From CAJXZP01 sp964195485 (GTDB lineage Bacteria > Bacteroidota > Bacteroidia > Flavobacteriales_G > Salibacteraceae), in assembly GCA_964195485.1 (NCBI GenBank), contig CAXMPG010000046.1, forward strand, positions 1-5,551: 5,551 bases of DNA. Direction: 5' to 3'. Below the pieces are notes generated by a model. That model ran no database searches and was not told where the DNA came from. It saw only the letters and a list, made by a program, of their open reading frames with translations. Below are positions 1-5,551 of the stretch, piece after piece. Each line of letters opens with the position of its first letter. The first letter of the stretch is position 1. A program made the translations under genes and the position numbers.

Positions 1-43
1 ATGTGTTACACTTATTTTTAAATATGGGGCTATTTTGATAACA

Positions 44-75
44 GCAAATGAGAATTACCTTATTTGCGCGTTTTT
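44..75 (+). terminator. Weak candidate intrinsic terminator at left edge
   Basis: A hairpin can form between 44-52 (GCAAATGAG) and 59-67 (CTTATTTGC), with 9 pairs including one G-T wobble and a 6-base loop. Three bases after the stem comes a run of five T (71-75), so the polarity fits termination of a rightward gene that ends at or left of the window edge. Only three of the pairs are G-C and the T-run is short and offset, so the call is weak. Read on the minus strand, 16 bp after the menA stop, the same hairpin has an A-C mismatch and no T-run, so it is a poor menA terminator. No ATG exists on the minus strand in 1-82, so no gene begins there downstream of menA. Confidence 0.3.
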
Positions 76-82
76 AAGTATG

Positions 83-985
83 CTAGAGAATTTGACCTAT
101 CCCAAAAGACAAAGCATATAACAAGGTGCTAAGCGCTTGCATTTTAAGTAGAGGGTCTAGTTTTCTAGGTTCCGTAATGTTATAGGTTTTAATGACTACC
201 AAGGCTAAAGGAATTACACTAATCCAATACAACTGTTGCCATAGTCCAGAACCAAAAATAGAGGTGTATAGAGAGGATAAAACTACGGTTACAATAAATA
301 GCATCATTTGGTATTTACGTGCGTTGTTATAACCCAATTTTACGGCTAAGGTGATTTTGCCAGAATCTTTATCATTCACAATATCTCTCGTGTTATTTAG
401 GTTTAACACTCCGGCACTTAATAAGCCCAACGCGCTTGCTGGTAAAAAGATAGGCAAATCAATAGTTTGAACTTGTAAGAAATAAACCCCCATTACGGAT
501 ACCCACCCAAAGAAAATAAACACGAATAAATCACCTAATCCGTTATATCCGTAGGCTGATTTACCAACGGTATATTTAATAGCAGCCCATATTGCCAGGA
601 TTCCAATACCCAGAAATATTAATGCGTAAACAATTTTTTGACTACCAAAACTTAACCATAGGAGATACACTCCTGAAATTAATGAGAGGATAACAAAGAG
701 AACCAAAGCAATCTTCATTTGTGACTTTGTGATAGCGCCACTTTGAAGTGCACGTTCAGGACCTACACGGTTTTCGTTGTCTGTTCCTTTTGAAAAATCA
801 CCATAATCATTGGCTAAATTAGACAGAACTTGAAGTAAAACAGCGGTTAAAATAGCCATTCCTGTAATAGACCAATCGTGATTGCTTTTTGACGCGGCTA
901 AAAAAGAGCCAAGAATAATTCCAGCAATCGCAAGAGGAAGTGTTCTCAATCTAGATGCGCTTATCCATGCCTTCAATTTTGTCAT
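83..985 (-). CDS. menA: 1,4-dihydroxy-2-naphthoate polyprenyltransferase (MenA)
   Basis: MenA attaches the polyprenyl tail to 1,4-dihydroxy-2-naphthoate, giving demethylmenaquinone, the penultimate step of menaquinone synthesis in the inner membrane. The 300-residue protein has the UbiA-superfamily pattern. The first Asp-rich motif is NDYGDFSKGTD (residues 59-69), followed by GPERALQSG (75-83). The second is NNTRDIVNDKDSGKITLA (197-214). These bind the Mg-diphosphate of the prenyl donor. The segment YGYNGLGDLFVFIFFG (145-160) is typical of MenA rather than UbiA. About nine hydrophobic segments are visible, near 16-31, 40-59, 90-113, 117-139, 151-172, 177-197, 227-247, 250-269 and 284-300, as expected for the fold. 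I chose ATG at 985. An in-frame GTG at 1000 would add five residues (MYFCN), but it lies upstream of the promoter -7 box, and MTKLKAWI-ASRLRTLPL is the usual family N-terminus. The gene is monocistronic as far as can be seen and divergent from the exported-protein gene. Length and motifs are intact. Confidence 0.95.
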   Translation of the reverse strand: MTKLKAWISASRLRTLPLAIAGIILGSFLAASKSNHDWSITGMAILTAVLLQVLSNLANDYGDFSKGTDNENRVGPERALQSGAITKSQMKIALVLFVILSLISGVYLLWLSFGSQKIVYALIFLGIGILAIWAAIKYTVGKSAYGYNGLGDLFVFIFFGWVSVMGVYFLQVQTIDLPIFLPASALGLLSAGVLNLNNTRDIVNDKDSGKITLAVKLGYNNARKYQMMLFIVTVVLSSLYTSIFGSGLWQQLYWISVIPLALVVIKTYNITEPRKLDPLLKMQALSTLLYALSFGIGQIL

Positions 986-989
986 GTTG

Positions 990-1022
990 CAAAAGTACAC
1001 TTATACTAAAAAGAGGTTTCAA
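990..1022 (-). promoter_or_regulatory. Bacteroidota-type promoter of menA, apparently leaderless
   Basis: On the minus strand TACTTTTG (997-990) is a perfect match to the Bacteroidota -7 box TAnnTTTG, and TTG (1022-1020) lies 22 bp upstream, within the spacing reported for the -33 element. Only four bases (CAAC) separate the box from the ATG at 985. As transcription in this phylum starts a few bases after the -7 box, the mRNA should begin at or next to the start codon. No ribosome binding site is present, or could be. The box match is seen directly; the start-site position is inferred from the known promoter geometry. Confidence 0.75.
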
Positions 1023-1052
1023 TAGTTAGTAGAATTTATTAGACTTGTATCA

Positions 1053-1060
1053 TAATTTAC
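1053..1060 (+). promoter_or_regulatory. Candidate -7 box for the exported-protein gene
   Basis: TAATTTAC resembles TAnnTTTG but misses two of the six fixed positions. It sits four bases (AACA) before the ATG at 1065, the same distance as in the opposing menA promoter. No TTG is found at a suitable -33 distance; the TTG at 1045-1047 is too close. In AT-rich DNA such partial matches arise often by chance, so this is only a candidate. There is no Shine-Dalgarno-like sequence before the start. The promoter must in any case lie in or near the 79-bp divergent intergenic region (986-1064). Confidence 0.3.
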
Positions 1061-1064
1061 AACA

Positions 1065-2621
1065 ATGAAGTACGCATTATTTATTTCTATAATTCTATTC
1101 ACAACTAGCATTTCTTTTGCTCAGATTTTACCAACGGGTGTAGAAGTTAAAGTTGGGAAAGAAACACCAAATTCAGCCAAAAATGAAGCTCGTTTTTTTG
1201 CGGGAAAAACGGAAATGGGAGTTATTGCATATGGAAGAGCGAAAAATAAGTTAACTTTTTATTCCTACTCGAATGACTTAACCACACGATTGACTACAGA
1301 GAACGAGTTGAAAACGGAGCGTATTAAATTAAATTTTGAATCGGTACGAAAAACCAATAATGGGATTTTCGTTTTTAGCAGCTATTATGATGAATCCATT
1401 TATACATCTTTACTATACAGGCAAGAATTAAATTTATTGACATTGAGTTTATCGGAGCCAGAAGAATTTCGTTCAAAAACCACCGATGAAGAAATAGGGG
1501 AAGCGGAATTTATGATTGAAGTTTCTGAAAACGGGAGTTTAATTATGGTAGATGTTTCTACTATGGTAGAAAAAGATAAGAACGAAACTAAAGTAGAGAT
1601 TTTTGATGTGTTTGTTTATTCTTCGAATTTTGAAGAGGTATGGAGCACGGAAGAAATTCAAATAACTAATGATGAATCGAAAATGATTCGCAGTAGGTTC
1701 CAAGTATCTAATTCAGGAACCGTTGTGATGTTGGCTTCTGCATCTAGTATAACTGGAGATGTTAAGATTACGATCAATGATATTAATGATTTTCTGAATA
1801 TATTGAGTTTATCGCAACATTTTTTGGTGACTATTTCGGAAGAAAATGACCCTGTTTTATTTGAGATTAAAATGGAGAAGTACCGAATTCTTTCTTTGGA
1901 TTACACCATTTCACCAGATGATAAAATTAATATAGTTGGCGTATATAAAGGTAAAGAGAGTAAAGAACAGGGATTTTATTATGCCCTGATTAATAATGAG
2001 ACGGGAGAGTTTGAGGCAGAGAACTTATCTCTTTTTGGAGATATGAACGGAGTATTAAATGCAAATAGCCATTACAAAGACCCACAAGTTGCAGAAGCGT
2101 TGAAGTTGACTAGTAATTTGCGTCCAAAATTTTCTATTAGAAAAATCATTTCTGATGAAAGTGGAACCACCATGATTGGAGAATCTATTTACCGTAATTA
2201 CTCCAATGAGAACTTTTATTATTACGGAATTGCGGTGGTTCGGTTTGATAAAGATGGAGAAGTTATTTGGCGTCAAGGGGTTCCTAAAATCCAGTACGGT
2301 TCATATAAAACTGAAAATCAATGCTCGTACGGTACGATTCAGTCGGGTAATAAATTATGTTTTATTTTTAAGTTTTTACCCATGAGTAAAACGGATGGTG
2401 ATTTGGTAGGCAAATCATGGAATGCTAAAAAACCAAGCGATATTTACCTGGCTCAAGTGGATGATGGAGGAGAGGTTACCGTTGATTTACTGATGGAAGG
2501 TTCAAAAGAAACAAACTGGACGCCAAGGTTTTATTTTCAAACAGGAGAACAATCGGCCATAATTGTTGGAAAAGGTGGGGTAGGAACTAGTTTGATGGAA
2601 ATTAAAGTTTCTAACGATTAG
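1065..2621 (+). CDS. Uncharacterised exported protein, beta-propeller-like
   Basis: I do not recognise a named family. The 518-residue product begins with a clear signal peptide: M-K, a hydrophobic core at residues 4-17, and a likely signal peptidase I site after SFA (residue 19), leaving Gln20 first. There is no lipobox cysteine and no Gly-rich type IX sorting domain at the C-terminus, which ends EIKVSND, so a periplasmic or soluble exported location is likely. The body has no transmembrane helix and is strand-rich. A unit of about 40-65 residues seems to recur: a strand with S/N-x-x-G, a hydrophobic strand, then a later strand ending in D-x-x-G-E-V or similar. Starts are near 41, 90, 147, 210, 278, 357, 422 and 488; the clearest are VSENGSLIMVDV (153-164), VSNSGTVVMLAS (214-225) and RFDKDGEVIW (393-402). 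This suggests a seven- or eight-bladed propeller. The WRQGVPKIQYG stretch (402-412) resembles W-x-x-x-I/V-P-K-x-Q segments I recall from other Bacteroidota exported proteins of unknown function. Two cysteines (420, 432) could pair. No catalytic motif is visible. The start has no ribosome binding site. Confidence 0.85.
   Translation: MKYALFISIILFTTSISFAQILPTGVEVKVGKETPNSAKNEARFFAGKTEMGVIAYGRAKNKLTFYSYSNDLTTRLTTENELKTERIKLNFESVRKTNNGIFVFSSYYDESIYTSLLYRQELNLLTLSLSEPEEFRSKTTDEEIGEAEFMIEVSENGSLIMVDVSTMVEKDKNETKVEIFDVFVYSSNFEEVWSTEEIQITNDESKMIRSRFQVSNSGTVVMLASASSITGDVKITINDINDFLNILSLSQHFLVTISEENDPVLFEIKMEKYRILSLDYTISPDDKINIVGVYKGKESKEQGFYYALINNETGEFEAENLSLFGDMNGVLNANSHYKDPQVAEALKLTSNLRPKFSIRKIISDESGTTMIGESIYRNYSNENFYYYGIAVVRFDKDGEVIWRQGVPKIQYGSYKTENQCSYGTIQSGNKLCFIFKFLPMSKTDGDLVGKSWNAKKPSDIYLAQVDDGGEVTVDLLMEGSKETNWTPRFYFQTGEQSAIIVGKGGVGTSLMEIKVSND
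2618..2621. other. Overlapping convergent stop codons
   Basis: The plus-strand gene stops with TAG at 2619-2621 and the minus-strand RelA/SpoT gene with TAA at 2620-2618. The two coding regions therefore overlap by 4 bp, tail-to-tail, with no spacer. Any 3' untranslated region or terminator of either gene must lie inside the other's coding sequence. I saw no strong GC-rich hairpin followed by a T-run within about 60 bp on either side. Confidence 0.95.
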
Positions 2622-4813
2622 CTTTCTAACCGAATAACAGAAGTAACACCTTTAATAGCTTTAATTTTTTCTTTTACAGATTTTAAGTGAGAAGTGTCAT
2701 TAACAAATACCGTAATGGTTCCTTCAAACAGTCCGTTTTCAGTAGAAAAACTAATGGAGCGAATATTAACCAACATATCATTAGAAATGATTTTGGTAAT
2801 TTCATTTACGATACCCTTTCGGTCAAAACCCATTAATGTCATACCCGATAAAAACGAAATAGTTTCATTGGTATCCCATCTCGCTTTTACGATTCTATAA
2901 CTGTAATTAGAAAGCATTTTCACCGTGTTTTCACAACTAACTCGATGAATTTCCATGTCACCTTTTTTTGTGATAAAGCCCACAACATCATCACCTGGTA
3001 TAGGATGACAGCATGTAGCTAAGGCGTAATTAAAGGATTGTTGATTACCTAAAACCAACTCCATTTTCTTACCCCTCGTTTCAGAAACAATTTTCTCAAG
3101 ACTAGTAATTTTCTTTTTTCTAGCCTTAGAAGTGATTATCCCATCTTGTACTTTTAATCTACTTAATCGGTTTAAATGGATACTTTCAACGCCAATTTTA
3201 TAGAACATTTGTTCTACTAAAGAAACACCGTAAAAAGTAGACAAAATTTGGAAATTCTGTTTGCTTCTGGTAATTCCATATTTTTTCATGGCCTTACCAA
3301 GGGTAGTTCTTCCTTGAGAAACAATTTTTTTATGCTCTAGTTTTAAGTGCATTTTTACGGCCGCCTTAGCTTTTGAGGTTGTAAGGAATTCTAACCACTC
3401 TGCTTTAGGTCTTTGGGCTCTTGAAGTAATTATCTCTACCTGATCTCCACTAGATAGTGTATGACCTAAAGAAACCATCTTCTGACTCACTTTAGCTCCA
3501 ATACACGTGTTGCCAATTTCCGAATGAATTTCATATGCAAAATCTAAAACGGTAGAGTCGTGCGGCATGGAACGAATATCTCCTTTCGGAGTAAATACAA
3601 ATATTTCTTTGGCAAAAAGGTTCAATTTGAAATCATCAACAAACTCAATAGGATTAGTGGATGAACTTTCTAAAACATCTCTAATTCGCTGCATCCATGT
3701 ATCAAATGCATCTGTTTTTTTATCCTTATACTTCCAATGCGCAGCAAGGCCTCTTTCAGCTACTGCATCCATACGTTCAGTGCGTATTTGAACTTCTACC
3801 CATCGGCCTCCAGGACTCATTACAGTGGTATGTAATGACTCATAACCATTAGCTCTAGGTGTAGAAATCCAATCTCTTAATCTATCCGGATTGGGTTTGT
3901 AATAATCGGTAACCATAGAGTAAACCTTCCAGCATTGTGCTTTTTCATCTTGATCCTCTGCGTTCAATATTATTCGAACAGCAAAAATGTCGTACACTTC
4001 CTCGAAGGCCACTTTTTGCTCCTTCATTTTAGTGTAAATGGAATAGATAGATTTTGGTCTTCCTTGGATACGGTATTTTATACCCGCTTTTGTTAAACCT
4101 TTCTCTATTGGTAAAGTAACCTGATTAATAAACCGGTTTCTTACCGCTTGCGTTTTTTGTAGCTTTGATACAATATCACCATAAATTTGAGGCGCTTTAT
4201 ATTTTAAAGCTAAATCCTCTAATTCTGATTTTAAAGCATGTAAACCTAGTCGGTGAGCAAGAGGAGCATAGATATACAATGTTTCAGATGCAATTTTTAG
4301 TTGCTTGTCCTTACGCATTGAGTCCAGCGTACGCATATTATGCAACCTATCGGCAAGTTTGATTAAAACTACGCGAATATCGTCTGCCAGCGTTAAAATT
4401 ATTTTTCTAAAATTAACAGCTTGGATAGAACCTTCTCGCTCAAAAACTTGTTCTATTTTGGTTAACCCGTCAATAATCCGGGCTTCGGTTGGTCCAAAAT
4501 AGGCATCAATATCTTCAATTGTTAAACTTGTATCCTCAACTACATCATGCAAAAGCGCACAAACAATTGTGGTAGTTCCTAATCCAATTTCTTCTGCTAC
4601 AATTTGAGCAACTTCTAATGGATGAAAAATATATGCCTCTCCCGATTTTCGTCTAACACCTTTATGTGATTCATTGGCAATATCAAAAGCCTTTCGAATC
4701 TTTCTCACGTCTTCTTTAGACTGAGAATATCGAGCGCTTTTTAATAACTGACGGTAAACTTTAGCAATTTCTTTTTCTTCTTCCGAAATTACGTGTTTCT
4801 CCTTTTTTGCCAT
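2618..4813 (-). CDS. spoT: Bifunctional (p)ppGpp synthetase/hydrolase (RelA/SpoT family)
   Basis: This cytoplasmic long RelA/SpoT homologue makes (p)ppGpp from ATP and GTP/GDP during starvation and removes its 3' diphosphate. At 731 residues it has the full domain set. The N-terminal HD hydrolase (about 35-190) keeps the metal site: His50, His89-Asp90 in ALLHDVVEDT, and Asp155 in IKLADRLHNM. The synthetase (about 240-365) has GRPKSIYSIYTKM (251-263), Asp275, ANGYESLHTTV (321-331) with the base-stacking Tyr324, and Glu340 in VEVQIRT. The TGS domain (404-464) contains His430, matching the tRNA CCA-end contact of E. coli RelA. A zinc-finger-like region has Cys601-Cys602-His603-Pro604 and Cys627, and an ACT domain ends the protein (about 656-729). 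The switch motif is RLRD (311-314), a basic form like the RxKD of bifunctional enzymes and unlike the EXDD of synthetase-only RelA. Both activities should therefore be present. The gene lies 21 bp after the fumarylacetoacetase gene, probably in one transcript. The symbol could equally be rel or relA. Confidence 0.95.
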   Translation of the reverse strand: MAKKEKHVISEEEKEIAKVYRQLLKSARYSQSKEDVRKIRKAFDIANESHKGVRRKSGEAYIFHPLEVAQIVAEEIGLGTTTIVCALLHDVVEDTSLTIEDIDAYFGPTEARIIDGLTKIEQVFEREGSIQAVNFRKIILTLADDIRVVLIKLADRLHNMRTLDSMRKDKQLKIASETLYIYAPLAHRLGLHALKSELEDLALKYKAPQIYGDIVSKLQKTQAVRNRFINQVTLPIEKGLTKAGIKYRIQGRPKSIYSIYTKMKEQKVAFEEVYDIFAVRIILNAEDQDEKAQCWKVYSMVTDYYKPNPDRLRDWISTPRANGYESLHTTVMSPGGRWVEVQIRTERMDAVAERGLAAHWKYKDKKTDAFDTWMQRIRDVLESSSTNPIEFVDDFKLNLFAKEIFVFTPKGDIRSMPHDSTVLDFAYEIHSEIGNTCIGAKVSQKMVSLGHTLSSGDQVEIITSRAQRPKAEWLEFLTTSKAKAAVKMHLKLEHKKIVSQGRTTLGKAMKKYGITRSKQNFQILSTFYGVSLVEQMFYKIGVESIHLNRLSRLKVQDGIITSKARKKKITSLEKIVSETRGKKMELVLGNQQSFNYALATCCHPIPGDDVVGFITKKGDMEIHRVSCENTVKMLSNYSYRIVKARWDTNETISFLSGMTLMGFDRKGIVNEITKIISNDMLVNIRSISFSTENGLFEGTITVFVNDTSHLKSVKEKIKAIKGVTSVIRLES

Positions 4814-4834
4814 GAATAAATCTAATTGTAATGT
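4814..4834 (-). other. Short spacer between fumarylacetoacetase and spoT genes
   Basis: These 21 bp contain no terminator hairpin, which supports co-transcription. They also contain TAGATTTA (4824-4817), a TAnnTTT match lacking the final G, three bases before the spoT ATG at 4813. No TTG sits at the -33 distance, so an independent spoT promoter is only a weak possibility. No Shine-Dalgarno-like sequence precedes the ATG. Confidence 0.4.
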
Positions 4835-5551
4835 TTACATAGGGTCTGCAGGAAGAACTTTTCCAGTCACTTCTCCAAAACCAATTCTTACTTCCCCATT
4901 ATCACAATGGCCTCGCATTATTACGGTATCGTTATCTTGAATAAACCTACGTTCAGAGCCATCTTTCATGGCAAAAGGTTTCGTTCCTTTCCAAGAAATT
5001 TCTAGCATAGAACCGAAAGAATCAGGAGTAGGGCCAGAGATCGTTCCTGAACCCATTAGATCACCTGCACGTACATTGCAACCATTTACGGTGTGATGCG
5101 CTAACTGCTGACTCATGTTCCAATACATATATTTAAAATTAGATTTACTAACGCGTGTTTCTTCACCGTTAACCGGTTGAATGAAAACGTCTAATTCAAT
5201 ATCATAGTTTTTTTGGCCGTCATATTTCAGGTAATCAAAAACCTCTGGTTCTTGAACCGGTCCATCAATTTTGTAAGGTTGTAAAGCATCCAAGGTTACA
5301 ATCCAAGGCGATACATGAGAAGCAAAATTTTTCGCTAAAAACGGACCTAATGGAACATACTCCCATTTCTGAATATCTCTTGCCGACCAATCGTTAAAAA
5401 GACACATTCCAAAAATGTATTCTTCTGCTTGGTTGGTAGAAATACGGTCGCCTAATCTATTAGCGTCATAGGTAATGAAACCCATTTCTAACTCAAAATC
5501 AACTAACCTGGAAGGTCCGAAAACTGGAGGCTCATTCTCATTTGGTTTTGT
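4835..5551 (-). CDS. fahA: Fumarylacetoacetase, C-terminal part (5' end outside window)
   Basis: The enzyme hydrolyses 4-fumarylacetoacetate to fumarate and acetoacetate, the last step of phenylalanine/tyrosine breakdown through homogentisate, in the cytoplasm. The reading frame stays open to the right edge, so the Met at 5485 is internal. The visible 238 residues start at Thr-Lys-Pro and cover the catalytic C-terminal domain; the N-terminal domain, roughly 180 residues in animal homologues, lies outside. From memory of human FAH, the metal ligands Glu199/Glu201 match visible residues 20 and 22 (DFELEMGF) and Asp233 matches 54 in NDWSARDIQKWEYVPLGPF. Gln240, Tyr244 and Lys253 match 61, 65 and 74 at a constant offset, so no indel occurs there. 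Later blocks SNFKYMYW (137-144), HHTVNGCN (152-159), GSGTISGP (167-174, substrate-binding Thr170) and GFGEVTGKVLPA are also conserved. The gene ends 21 bp before spoT on the same strand. Confidence 0.95.
   Translation of the reverse strand, partial: TKPNENEPPVFGPSRLVDFELEMGFITYDANRLGDRISTNQAEEYIFGMCLFNDWSARDIQKWEYVPLGPFLAKNFASHVSPWIVTLDALQPYKIDGPVQEPEVFDYLKYDGQKNYDIELDVFIQPVNGEETRVSKSNFKYMYWNMSQQLAHHTVNGCNVRAGDLMGSGTISGPTPDSFGSMLEISWKGTKPFAMKDGSERRFIQDNDTVIMRGHCDNGEVRIGFGEVTGKVLPADPM

Noticed and set aside
2..121. Open plus-strand frame from the left edge to a TAA at 119-121, overlapping the menA 3' end antisense
   Set aside because: It is under 40 codons with no start visible and no recognisable motif, and it spans the candidate hairpin. 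It could be the tail of a gene outside the window, but nothing in it supports coding.
1442..1814. A 13-bp direct repeat (ATTGAGTTTATCG) at 1442-1454 and 1802-1814, exactly 360 bp apart and in the same codon phase
   Set aside because: Both copies encode a short LSLS-type strand, and the flanking protein sequence does not align well. In AT-rich DNA this is most simply chance or convergent codon use, not a recent duplication.
2055..2385. Alternative frames of about 70 codons on both strands inside the exported-protein gene
   Set aside because: They are shadows of the main frame, without family motifs or start signals of their own.
2694..4502. Several plus-strand frames of 65-75 codons antisense to spoT
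   Set aside because: All lie within a strongly conserved minus-strand gene and have no recognisable protein features.
5171..5178. Palindrome AACCGGTT inside the fumarylacetoacetase gene
   Set aside because: An 8-bp palindrome within a conserved coding region, with no partner site or repeat nearby; it is explained by the codons.
1..5551. Search for CRISPR arrays, insertion sequences, tRNA/rRNA, retron or defence-type gene clusters
   Set aside because: No spaced direct repeats, terminal inverted repeats, transposase motifs, tRNA-like folds or defence domains were seen. Nearly all of the window is accounted for by four genes, three of them conserved housekeeping or metabolic types.

Overview
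The window looks like an ordinary chromosomal segment of a Bacteroidota bacterium, most likely a Flavobacteriia-type marine or environmental aerobe. The reasons are low-GC DNA, no Shine-Dalgarno-like sequences before the visible starts, a clear Bacteroidota-type promoter (TTG and TAnnTTTG boxes) in front of menA, a MenA enzyme (menaquinone respiration), and a long RelA/SpoT homologue whose synthetase motif reads RLRD. The organism call is an inference from these traits, not from a database match.

Layout, left to right. Positions 1-82 hold no complete gene, only a weak hairpin that may terminate a rightward gene lying outside the window. On the minus strand, 985-83 is menA, the membrane prenyltransferase of menaquinone synthesis. 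A 79-bp divergent intergenic region (986-1064) carries the menA promoter and a weaker candidate promoter for the rightward gene. On the plus strand, 1065-2621 encodes an uncharacterised exported protein of 518 residues that reads like a beta-propeller. It ends tail-to-tail with the next gene, the two stop codons overlapping by 4 bp. On the minus strand, 4813-2618 is a full-length bifunctional (p)ppGpp synthetase/hydrolase (RelA/SpoT family). Only 21 bp upstream of it, also on the minus strand, is the 3' part of a fumarylacetoacetase gene (4835 to the window's right edge), so the two are probably co-transcribed.

The genes do not form an obvious single pathway. MenA supplies the respiratory quinone, fumarylacetoacetase finishes phenylalanine/tyrosine breakdown to fumarate and acetoacetate, and RelA/SpoT sets the starvation alarmone level. 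A link between amino-acid catabolism and the stringent response through co-transcription is possible but unproven. There is no mobile element, CRISPR array, RNA gene or defence-type cluster, and I see no convincing undescribed system. The most useful observations are the apparently leaderless menA transcript, which also corrects its start codon, the propeller-like unknown exported protein, and the overlapping convergent stops.
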